Source: Micropterix aruncella
Taxonomy: Eukaryota; Arthropoda; Insecta; Lepidoptera; Micropterigidae
Direction: 5' to 3'
Assembly (NCBI GenBank): GCA_944548615.1
Contig: OX155973.1
Coordinates: 7,925,910 to 7,989,909, forward strand
Length of the DNA: 64,000 bases
The notes beneath the pieces were generated by a model, which worked only from the letters and a program-made list of their open reading frames with translations, did no database searches and was not told where the DNA came from. Position numbers and translations under genes: made by a program. Positions 29,401 to 41,400 of the stretch are shown in pieces. Position 1 is the stretch's first letter. Every line of letters starts with the position of its first letter.

Positions 29401-32400
29401 AGATCGCCGATTTTTCTCGCTGAACGTTTTTAACAGCTTTGATGTGTTCTGTCAGTCGCGTGGCTATGGGCCGTTTCGTTTGTCCAACGTAGGCTAGACC
29501 GCAGCTGCATTCGACTTTATACACACCCGGGGTTTGCAGTGGTATTACATCCTTTACAGGTCTCAAAAATCGAGCTATATTTTGGGTCGGTTTGAAGATC
29601 GTTTTTATATCGAATCTGTTTAGCATCTTACTTATTCGATCTGTCACGCCCTTGACGTATGGTAAGAATGCTCTCGATCTGCTCGGTTTTTGAGTTTCGT
29701 CCGTATTAGATCGTGTGCGTGTCAAGTGATATTTTCCGTATCCATTTTTCCTAAGGACATCATTGACATGTTCCATCTCCTTCGGAAAATGCTCAGTGTC
29801 GCATAGATCGCGTGCTCGATTCACGAGCGACGTTTGCACTGAACGTAGATGGTAGGGATGATGGTGTGAGCTTGCATGCAAATATCTGTCCGTATGTGTG
29901 GGCTTCCGATATACCGTATGTCCGAGAGTATTGTCACTTCTCCTCGTCACTTTGACATCCAAAAATGGTAAGGAGCCGTCCTTCTCTACTTCATAGGTGA
30001 AACTGATTTTTGGGTGTATGGAGTTTAGATGACCCAGGAATTCTTTCACCGTTTGAATGTTGCCTTTCAGGATGCAGAAGGTATCATCCACGTAGCGAAG
30101 CCAGAGAATGGGTTTAATTTTGGAGGTTTTTATGGCTAATTCCTCAAAATATTCCATATATAGGTCACTAACTATCGGCGATACGGGGCATCCCATTGCT
30201 ACTCCGTCGATTTGTTTGTAATAATCGCCGTTCCATAGAAAGTAGCAGGATGTCAGGCAATGTTGAAGCATGTCGGCGTAGCTAATAGGGAGGTCCTCAG
30301 ACCTTAGTTTATCTCTCACCACCGTAAGACACTCCGAAATGGGCAAATTCGTAAATAAAGATTCGACGTCAAAGCTCACCATTATTTCGTCTTCGGCCAG
30401 TTTTAAGCTTCTAATAATGCTTACGAAATGTCGCGAGTCTTTCACGTAAGACGTCGTTTTGCCCGTAAGCGGTTGGAGGACACCAGCCAAGTGTTTTGAC
30501 AGAGGATATGTGGGGCTGTCGATTTGGCTCACAATCGGTCTCAATGGTGCATTATCCTTATGGATTTTAGGTAAGCCATATAATTTCGGTGGCTGTACGT
30601 TACGTGGTTTAGTGAGATAAGCTATTTCTGGGAGGGAAGTGACAGATTTATCGATTAAAACTCTCGTTTGCCTGGTAATTCTGCTCGTGGGATTGTAATT
30701 CACCTTCTCGTAAGTGTTGGCGTCTTCTAAGAGCGTCCCAATTTTCCGCTCGTAGTCCACAGTATCGAGTATCACGGTTGCGTTGCCTTTATCGGCCCGC
30801 AAGCCGACACTGAGCATTTTCCGAAGGAGATGGAACATGTCAATGATGTCCTTAGGAAAAATGGATACGGAAAATATCACGAGACACGCACACGATCTAA
30901 TACGGACGAAACTCAAAAACCGAGCAGATCGAGAGCATTCTTACCATACGTCAAGGGCGTGACAGATCGAATAAGTAAGATGCTAAACAGATTCGATATA
31001 AAAACGATCTTCAAACCGACCCAAAATATAGCTCGATTTTTGAGACCTGTAAAGGATGTAATACCACTGCAAACCCCGGGTGTGTATAAAGTCGAATGCA
31101 GCTGCGGTCTAGCCTACGTTGGACAAACGAAACGGCCCATAGCCACGCGACTGACAGAACACATCAAAGCTGTTAAAAACGTTCAGCGAGAAAAATCGGC
31201 GATCTGCGAACATATATTGGATAGCGGAAGTAACCACTGGATGCAGTTTCAAAATCCCATTGTTCTATCCAAGGAACAATTCTACTTTCCTCGCATGATC
31301 CGGGAAGCCATTGAAATAAGAAGAACTCCGAACTTCAATAGAGATGACGGCTACAAACTCTCTTCTACGTGGAACCCTCTTCTTAAAATGTTCCCGCCGC
31401 CGAACGCCGAACGCAAAGACGTAAAACAGGATACAGTGAGTGTTGTGTGCAAGACGGATTTTAAAAATTCCCGCGCTCCGAGCCCGGCCCCCCACCACCG
31501 TTATAACCTACGCAGTGGCGGCAGCGGTTTGCGGCCTACCCGCAAAACAACGGACTGACAGCTCTTCAGTTTACCCTAGACAACGGCGGCTGCAACGTCA
31601 CCGAAACGTCGGGTCCTACAAATTTCACGCGGTAAATTCGTTTTCTATCCTATTTATAATGTTAAACAACCGCGATAGTCTTCGATTTCATACAACATAT
31701 AATGTTCAAAATACGCCTAATTATGTGATAACTTAGGATGTAAATGAAGAAATACCTATTTTATTAGTAAATTAAAGCGACATTACGTCATGTTTCGCGA
31801 TATAACGGGATATTTCAAAAACATTACAAAATAAACACGGCCATTTTTTTCGCGAGCCTTGGTTTGTTGACAAAGTGTTTTCTTCGAAAATTCGTGAAAA
31901 ACAGCAAATGGATTGTCGAAATTATATAATCCTACTGGCTAATCTACTTAAAAAGGGAAATACTCACTTTTATCCGGTATAAACTGCACTTATATCCAGA
32001 AAACACTTCACAACACAATCACTTCGGCGAACATCGCGCGCGCCGCCGCCATGGCCGATCTGCGACTGTCGTCAGAAATGAGGTCACCGATTTTGTAAGG
32101 GATGTAGTAATTCATATTTCTAACATCGCATGCGGCAATCGAGCAATTTCATAGTGTTGCATATTTGGCTATATTATGGCATCATTCGATAGAATATACA
32201 ATCGCATTTCGAAATTTAAACGACATTTTCTTGAGCGGCGAGCGCGATATCCCGTATGGGATAGTTTGGATTTCAGCCGGCCGCCATACATATCCCGCAA
32301 AGGATGTTAAGTGCCGAGCGGGTTAATGATTTTGTTAGCACAGCAGCCAGCAAAGATGTAGCATTGATGAGATGGGTTATTGCATCTTTGGCATTGTAAT

Positions 32401-35400
32401 TCTTCCCTTTATTTCTGGTATGTAGCTTCCACTGTTAAAGATTCAAATCGTTTTTTAATAACAAAATTCAAATTCAAATCGCGAAAGTCGTTCGTGAGCC
32501 GAACGCAACCACTCCATGGCGGTAGTTATTCATCGAATCGCCTTACTCAATGGAGGGATCCACCTGACAAGGATGTTAAGGAACAGATAGCACCGGGGTT
32601 CCATCTCCTCTTCACCACCTGGCGCAGTCTGAACAGACTGAGAGTGGGTGTGACAAGAGGCCGAGCTAGTCTCGTTCGCTGGGGCTACACCAAGAACCTA
32701 ATATGCAACTGGTGAGGGCGCTCACGGGGCATTGTGGCCTTAACAAACACATGTACAACCTCAAGCTCCGAGACACAAAAATCTGCAGGTTCTGCCAAGG
32801 GGCAGTGGAAACTCCCCTGCACATCATGTGCGAGTGTGGCTCGCTGATGCGTAATAGATACATCCACTTGGGTGGTCATTGCCTCCAACCGAGGAGGTAA
32901 AACAATCTGGCGCCAAAAGCCTGTTGCGGTTCTTAAATGACACGAGACGTAGGAACTATAGTAGGTGGCGAACACAATAGATCAGCAATGGTCGCAGTGT
33001 TACAAGGCTCATAAAGACCTTAAAAAAAGCCCCACACAACAAATAATAAATATGCAACTGTGGAACGTGGAACGCTGCAGGATTAAGAGCATCTCCGATC
33101 CTGCCCGCAACTGTCAACCTCTATCACTCACCAGGATCTACAAGAGGCAAACTACAAGTCCATTTAGGCTGCATATTTTTGGAGAGACGTGTCCTAAACC
33201 TAAATTGTTAGAGATATGAAAAACTACCCGCTCTCTTTTTTGTTTCGATAAATAGTGAAATGAATCTACTGTCGCTATTGAATATACATACTAACTATTA
33301 TGTTTCTTTCCTCCTCAGTTACCGTTGCTATTTGTAGACTACCTGAATTACCACATTTACGCACCTGACTTAGTTTACATCAATAACATAAGAGGGAAAA
33401 AAACAGTGTGAGTGTATTTTGTTATTAAATGCTCAATTAACTGAAAAAATCCAGTCGGGATATTTCTTTACTGCAAACGGTTTTTAGGTGGAATGTTTTG
33501 TGTATTGAAATTTTTACTACATGAATTGTAATGTGTGTAGAAAGACTAATTACCTCACGACTTGCGTAGAGCTCGCCGCTTGACTGCTTTCGTCATGCGG
33601 AATTGGCCTTGATTTATGAGCTAGAATAGGTCTGTCTGTATAGTGATTGGACCTACAGAGGGGCCATAAACTATTCTCTCAATGGTTCTACCGAACAAAA
33701 TTAATTTTGTATGGTGTACGGTGGAAGGTATTTTAACCTGGTGTTCTGCCAAAAAGAGTGGTTTTTCTAACATAGGATTGCCATAAGTCTGGTGGTGTCT
33801 GCATGCACCAGTGCGCTTAATACACCAGATTAATAAGTATCATAACTTTACATTACTATGATCGAAATTTATACTGAATTATTTTCTATAAAGTTAATGC
33901 AATAAAGGAGGATGGGCAAAAGTGTATGTAATGCGTCCCCACCAATCAATAACGACCAGACATATGTTGTTAGAAGCTGTTTTCGTGACTGTCATTGTTT
34001 CGTGCAACTAGAGCTGTCAACTACAACGGGTGAACCCGTCACCTCAGGAAGTTTTAACCAAATTTGATCGTTCTGTCTCCCGTGCGGTGAGCGCAGAAGA
34101 CTTAGGACAAAACAGTCCCCCGTCAAACTCCGCCACATGCCCGTAAGAGGCCAACGCCTTAACCGCGAGATAGCCAGGTATGTTACAAAGCGGGCGGACA
34201 CTAGCGCCCTCACTTCCAGTTGCAACCAGATTACTCCGGTCTCCCGACTGGCTACGAGTTCGAGGTCGCTTGCTTGGTCCTCTCCCTTACTTAGCGGTGA
34301 AACGAATCTATCGCGGTTCACGGCATCCCTTGCCCGGCTCTTCACCCGGAATCGGGTAGCCGATAATCGTTTCAAGAGCAGTCACCGTAAGGTCAAAAAC
34401 TACCCCTACTCTATAGGAGGCAGTACTGTTTCCAGACTCTCCGGACTGTTAGTCAGAATGCACAGTCGATTGGCTTATGCCGCACGGTGTGCAAACCGTC
34501 CAGGAGCGCCAGAAGATTGACTCCTGGGGGAAACTAGCCCTCAGGTCAGAGTCCTTCCCGAGCTCGCACTTCGTGCGTGGAGGCCGCCGGATGGGTGTTG
34601 ACCCGTGAGTGTGACCGACCCCAAACAAATGGGTCTTTGTGGCCAACTCAACAAGGGCCCATTAGCTCATTGTTACTATGGCAATTAGTCTCCGATCATT
34701 GAGAGAAAACGTTACGGCTAAATGAAAAACCTGTGTCAATATATGAAAAATCATTTCTCATCAACGGCCGGTATGCGGAGCCACGCCACGCCAAGATTTT
34801 TTGTGTTGCCATGACTGTTTTTTTTAATGCAGTGGTTTTCAACCAGTTGATAGCGCCCCCCCCCCCCCCCTGGGGGGGTTGCGAAAGAATCCCGAAAGAA
34901 GGGGGTCGCCATATAAAAAAGGTTGAAAAAGACTTCCAAAGTAACAATTGTGATGCAATATGGTTGCATTATCAGTTATAATATATGATGATTAGTTTGT
35001 TATTCCGACACTAAGACGTAATAATAAAACTCTTTATTCTTAAGAAAAGGCGAGCTTATTGCCTGACGTAATAAAGATGTTTACCAAAATAAACGATTCT
35101 TTAGATATCACATACAGAAACAGAAAGCTACAGCTAGAAAACTGTAACTTTTTTCCCCACACTGATTTGAGATTGAGAGTGAAATGAAATATGTTTGGTC
35201 ATTATTGGTCGGTGGGGACGTTTTCTCCCATCCTCCTTTGGCCCAATTATGCAGATATGTGGTCCATACTAATAACCGACTTGCTGAGAGAACCAACTGA
35301 CATGACGGGCTATGTTAGTTAATTTCTCTCAGCAAAACTTGGCTGCTTGGGTTGGGTCCTTTATTGCACAAGTACGTTCAATTTTGAGAATCAAATCTTG

Positions 35401-38400
35401 AATTTCTGGATCTTTCCTTGAAAGCGTCTGGAATGAGACTTTAATTTTGGGAAGGCAATTTGCTATATACCCTGTTTAATGATTTTATTGATATTTCTCC
35501 TAGGGGCATCATATATTTCATGAAGGAGATGTCACTGCTTAAATTCGTTGGCCATTTGAAATTTGCTTTTGTCAAGATGACCGTATTAAAAATAACGACA
35601 CACGAGGAGGATTCTTCTGTAAGGTGAGAAGTCTTCTACCATCTTCCAATGCTCTATTATATACCATCTTCCAATGATCTACCATCTCGCTATTTTGTAG
35701 GTTATGAAATATTTTTTTATTTTGAATTTAGGTTATGAAATTTGTTGATATGTTTTTTATATTACATTAAAATGGCCCGTTAAGGCTCGGCGCAAATGAG
35801 CCACCAGCCACAACCACCGGTGGTTGTTGAGTGCGAGTGAGTAGCTAGAAGGTAGCAAGTGGCGGCCACCAGCCACCACTCGCTATCTTCTACGCATTTT
35901 GCAACTATCAATAGTTTTGATGCGACATTGTCGGCTGTCGAGTAATCCGTCTTAGATAGTAAATGTTATTTATTTTCAGGATCCGTTGGCGTATTCAAGG
36001 TGTGTCAGCCCTGAAAGTGGTTTTGCTATTTTGGAAATACAAAATTTGGAATTTGCAAAAGGCAATCGATGAAAACGACACGTAAGTTACCATATTTTAC
36101 CTTCCTCTATGTGAGGTTGAAAAGTTCTCGGCATAACTTCTTAAAATGCAATTCCTTTATAATGCAATAGAGATTTTTGCTTGTTTTTGAGGACCTCATT
36201 TTATACCAATATAGTTTTATCAGCATTTTACTGAAACTTTTAAATAATTTATTGTAATATTAGAGCCCTTTCCTCCGAAGGACTTGTCCTACTTGGGTGG
36301 CTGAATCAAATGAGCCTAAAGTTTAGGTTTTGCCATTTGGTTCCAGCTATTTTTGTAATCAAAAATCAATGTTATATAGTAATTAATCTATACTAATATT
36401 ATAAAGAGGTAAAGTTTGTGACGTTGTAGGAAGTAATCTCTGGATCTACTGAACCGATTTTGAAAATTCTTTTACCAATAGAAAGCCACGTTATTTGTGA
36501 GTGTCATAGGCTATACATTAATCCGAAAAATGAAAAGACTTTTTCGTGGTAGTCGGATTTGCAAAGTAAGTCGGAGAATAAGCGGTGAACGAAAACGTTT
36601 CTAACTAACGCTACCTTAACGATGAGAGATATATGATTAAGGTCTAGAGAAAAGTTGTAGAGCTTGATAATGCCTACAAAAAAGTCAGCGACAGCATATG
36701 TCTAACTTTTATATTTAAGTCACAAAAAGTAGTATTTTATATTAAAAAAATAATTTAAATCGTTAAAAAAAAAAAAAAAAAAAGTAAAAGGTATTTATTT
36801 CCAATACAACCATACAATTGTGTAGGAATGACAGTAATTAATCTTAAACTAGTTACTCAATTTAGACAAGAGATGATATACAATATATAGTTTTAAACTT
36901 ACCAATTTACAAAAACATAGACTATATGATAACAGTTTACAACAAAACAATTTACGGTAAATAATATGTATTAGATTAAATGGGTAGATACGATGCTATG
37001 TATTTTCAAAATATTTTAAGAAGTCGTTATGGGCATACATGTTGATTTTAAGCAGATAGACTCGGATGGATCTCTTGAAAATATCGATGTTTTTAATTGC
37101 TTTTAATCTTTCGGGCAATTTATTGAAAAGTTAGGTCATGTTTATTGGTCATATTATCAACAATTATGAATTCTTATCAAAATAAGTAAATTTATCGTCT
37201 CAAGCGTTTAAAACAAAAGAATTTTCCCTTTTACTGCATAAAATTTCCCTTTTACTGCATAAATAGTTAAAGAGATAATACGCTCACAAATAAGACACTC
37301 ACAAGAAGACACTCACAAATAACGGTATTATAGTCAAATTGGCATGCAAATACATACATACATATGCAGTAAAAATATAACCCTTCTTTTGGCAGTCAGG
37401 AAATAAATCATAGCACTCAGTACTAACCGAACCACACTCATAATTTCATCACAGGTAAAAAGTTTTACCGCCCAACGAAGTGGGCACGGGTCAGCTAGTT
37501 CTTAAATAAATAAATAAAAATACAATAAATGAACAGTGAAGGGCAATGTTATATTAAAAGTTTTATTTTTATTCTTTAATAAAGGACCTAAGCCCTTGAG
37601 GTTCAAGGGGAAACATCATTCAACCCTCGAACCTCAAGGACGTAGGTCCTTCAGCGAGTGCACGACTTTCAGTTCTACCATTGATCATATAGAGTATTAG
37701 ATTACTCAATGCCATAGGTTGTCTTGTCAACCCTTCTTCGCCGGTGACATGCAGATGGCGCTGATCTAGCAAAACTAATAGCAATTTATTTGCCATCATA
37801 ACATTGGACTGATTGATTATAAAAACCCAATAATGTAACGAATGATAACAATGATAACATTCAATTATTATTGCCATTTATCACATTTTCATATAGGCTG
37901 ATTACATGACAGAAATAATATGGAGAGATAGAATGTCATCTATTGTTCTATCTGAACAATAAAATGCATATTTATCACACATTAAAACCTATATACTAAA
38001 TTAAAAGTTGACATATTTATGTAAATAATATTCAAATATCAAGCTATGATAAAAAAAATCGTTTGTTATTATTTTATTTCGAGATACCGTATAGGCACAG
38101 TATACCGAGAGAACAGTAAACGCACTCTCGAGCGACATAGCATTGCGATGATAGGGTGCGAGAGAAGTGAGCAGAGGGGTAGGACTCGACAAACGCCTTT
38201 GGTTAGCGTTACGCGGGTGAAGGTTGGCGACTTTTTCGAAAATTTGGATATCCGCATCGGCCAAAAAGCGGACATCTGGCAGCCATATTCGCTTCGGTTT
38301 CAATTTTGTTCTAAGAGAAGCTATTGTCTGGTATACTGTGGTAATCGATACCCCTCAATGCCATCTTCCCGGATAGTTGAGGTTCTACAGTACTACAGGG

Positions 38401-41400
38401 TGCGGCAGTGAGGACGGACGGTTTTAAAAAAATCATAAAATAGTTAATTTTTACTCAAAAACATATTTATTGATGGAATCAGGTTCGCAAGGAAATAGCA
38501 TTTGAGACAGTCAAGAGTGGAAAATCACATCAGGCATGTGGTGGCCGAAATCGTTGATGCAGTGCTGGAGGTGTTCTTGGAAATTCACGTAGACTCTCTC
38601 CAACATCGCTCTTTCAACTTGGGCGACTTCCACGCGAATTGAAGGACGCAATTCGCGTGAAGTTGGGCGACTTCCACGCGAATTGCGTCCTTCAATTCGT
38701 CCAGAGTTCGGGGTTTGTTCTCGTATACTCTAGCCTTGAGGTGTCCCCATAAGAAAAAAAACGCATATGGATAAATCTGGGGACCGAGGAGGCCAATGAA
38801 CATTGCCAAACCTGGAAATAAGGCGACCAGGGAAGAGAGGGCGAGTAACGTCCATTGATGCTCTGGCTGTGTGGACGGTCGCCCCATCCTGCTGGAACCA
38901 CACACGTCGGATTGGAACACGTCGCCGTCGTAATTTAGGGAAAAAGAAGTTGGTGATCATTTCTACGCTCTGAGTTCACGGTAACAGCACGACTATTACC
39001 GTCTTCGAAGAAGTAAGGGCCAATGGTTTGGTGCGCTGTATACAAGAACAAGCCCCGAACTCTGGGCGAATTGAAGGACCCAATTCGCGTGGAAGTCGCC
39101 CAAGTTGAAAGAGCGATGTTGGAGAGAGTCTACGCGAATTTCCAAGAACACCTCCAGCACTGCATCAACGATTTCGGCCACCACATGCCTGTTGTGATTT
39201 TCCACCCTTGACTGTCTCAAATGCTATTTCCTTGCGAACCTGATTCCATCAATACATATGTTTTTGAGTAAAAATTAACTATTTTATGATTTTTTTAAAA
39301 TCGTCCGTCCTCACTGCCGCACCCTGTATAATATAATCATTAGAAAGAACATATTGGTAAGGGGCCATCCTCGGATCGGCGGATCAAACTCGGATCTGGC
39401 AAGTTTTGTTAATGAATGAATGTTCTTTTATTACAAGCTTTTATTTACCTTGCAATGTTTGTCAGTATGTTTGTTTAGGTCAAATCTTGCAAGCAGATTT
39501 AGAACCAATTCCTCATCATATGAAGTCGAAATTTTACATGTTTGTTCAGTTCCGATGACAATGCATTTTATGGTGAGCATGACCTGATTCTGCACCCAGA
39601 ATTGGCTCCCGATGAGGGGACTCCTCAACGGTCAACAGCAAGACACGAAATTTTGTATACTCATTCAATTATGACAGCCCGTTATAAGTTTCAATGCATC
39701 AGGCTGCTGCACCCTGGGTTGGCTTCCAACGAGGGGATTCCTCAACAACTTGCGGTGTCAACTACAACGGGCGAGCCCGTCACCACAGGACGTTTTAACG
39801 ATTTTCTCGTTCTGTCGCCCTGCAGTGAACGTAGAAGACTTTGGACAGAACAAATCCAACGTCCAGCTACGTCACAACCCGCAAGAAGCCAACGCCTTAC
39901 CGCGAGATAGCCAGTGTTACCTGGCGGGCCGACCCTCGCGCCCTTGCTTCCAATTGTGACGGTCTCTCGATTGGTTCCGAGTTCGAGGTCGCTTGCGCGG
40001 TCCTCTCCCTTACGAAGCGGTGAAACGGTGTGCGCCGAATCTATCGCGGACCAAGGCGTCCTTTGCCCGACTCTGAACCGGGATCGGATGGCCAATGGTC
40101 ATTTCAAGAGCAGTCGCCGTAAGGTAGACAACCACCCCCGCTCTATAGGAAACAATACAGTTCCCAGACTCCCCCGACTGTTAGTCGGAGTGCACAGTCG
40201 ATTGGCTTGCGCCGCTCGGTGCGCAGACCGTCCAGGAGCGCCAGAGGTTTGATTCCCAGGGGAGACTGGTTGACCCAGTGTCCTACCCAGGTTCGCACCC
40301 CATGCGTGGAGGCCATCGGATGGGTGTTGACCCGTGAGTGTGACCGACTGTTGGCTCGGGACAGAGCATTTTAATAAAAGCTTGTTTTTAAAAATGTCTT
40401 TTTACTATTAACTTATTTTATTACTAACTTCAGGCTGTGATGTCACCAAAAACACAGATTTTTCCAGTGATTTCTTTGCTTTGATTGGTCAGCACCTATA
40501 TATTATATGGCATGGTTGGAAACCGTTTCTCATGGATGTAACGGAATTTAAAATTTAATGCTGTTTTTTTTTAACATTATTTTGAAATCTGGCGTAGTTT
40601 GAAACTAAATGAAGTTTGGGTAACATGGAACATAACTGAGACAAGAGCATAGAGTAATAATGTATATATTTTTTTAAACGCTGGATCTGGCAGTTTGAAA
40701 TTATGCAGCACATGTTCTGTAGAGAAGAAGCTTTCTTTGTTTAAATTATGTATGTTATTTTTACTAATTTCAGATGGTACGATGGCTTCTCCACAATGTA
40801 CGTGGGAGGAGATGGTTTGGTGCATACTCATATAGTCGATAAGGTAAGATCTGCTGTGATTTTATGAATTTGAAGTACATGGTTTTAATTCTATAGATGG
40901 TGGTTCATACGGATGTACCATTTCTCCAAATCAATATCGTAAACACGAACGGCATGGGTGCTCCTCACAAAGACTAGCGGAGGACTGGCGGACTGCACAT
41001 AATGGGCCCGATAGCGTTTCTTCAAGAACTAAAATAGGAACTTGAACTAAAATAGGAATGTGACGGCAATACGTTAGAAAGGAATATGAAATGAACTATC
41101 GTCGATTTTCCCGCACCAAAATAGCTGTCGAACTTATAGACACCTGAATAAGTTTGAACACATTTCGTACGGTGATAGATTTACCTGTTTTATCTTCGGT
41201 GAGTAGGTTTAATGTAGAAAATGACAACCGTTCATTTCACATTCCGCTCTGACATACTGCTCTGTCTCGTTCACATGAACTAATTTCCGATTTTAGTTCA
41301 AGAGAAACACGATCGAGGCCAGTGTCTGCAGTAAATATAATTGTGGGCGACAGCGTATTCGTTACCATACGTCTCGCTCGCACCACCTTTTTTTTTTAAG

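Larger units (their letters stand above)
28946..31660 (-). mobile_element. Penelope-like retroelement in foldback arrangement
   Basis: A minus-strand copy (28946-30804) carries RT plus GIY-YIG endonuclease and the 3' UTR. Its last 856 bases (28946-29801) are repeated in reverse orientation at 30805-31660, with equal arm length and a spacer of 1003 bp. The two known differences in the arms are adjacent codon changes near 29728 and 30881. A 12-bp repeat ACAACATATAAT occurs at 28936-28947 and 31692-31703 and may be the target duplication. Partial inverted copies joined at the 5' side are a known habit of Penelope-like elements. Confidence 0.9.
28121..32326. mobile_element. Possible piggyBac-type element split by a Penelope insertion
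   Basis: TTAACCCCTCACG at 28121 and CGAGCGGGTTAA ending at 32326 are short inverted ends with TTAA. Removing the Penelope insertion leaves about 1.45 kb. The right inner part is GC-rich near 32035 and reads, on the minus strand, into GATAAAAGTGAGTATT, which could be a 5' UTR splice donor. Near 28650-28760 the minus strand has a short frame ending ISDKAQSSGVISKKK-stop. No transposase domain is identifiable. Confidence 0.4.

Noticed and set aside
30805..30916. Extra N-terminal 37 codons of the Penelope polyprotein
   Set aside because: They are read from the inverted arm beyond the junction, antisense to the real coding sequence there.
38046..38411. 121-codon plus-strand frame before the mariner-like foldback
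   Set aside because: No recognisable domain, and it runs into the transposon end.
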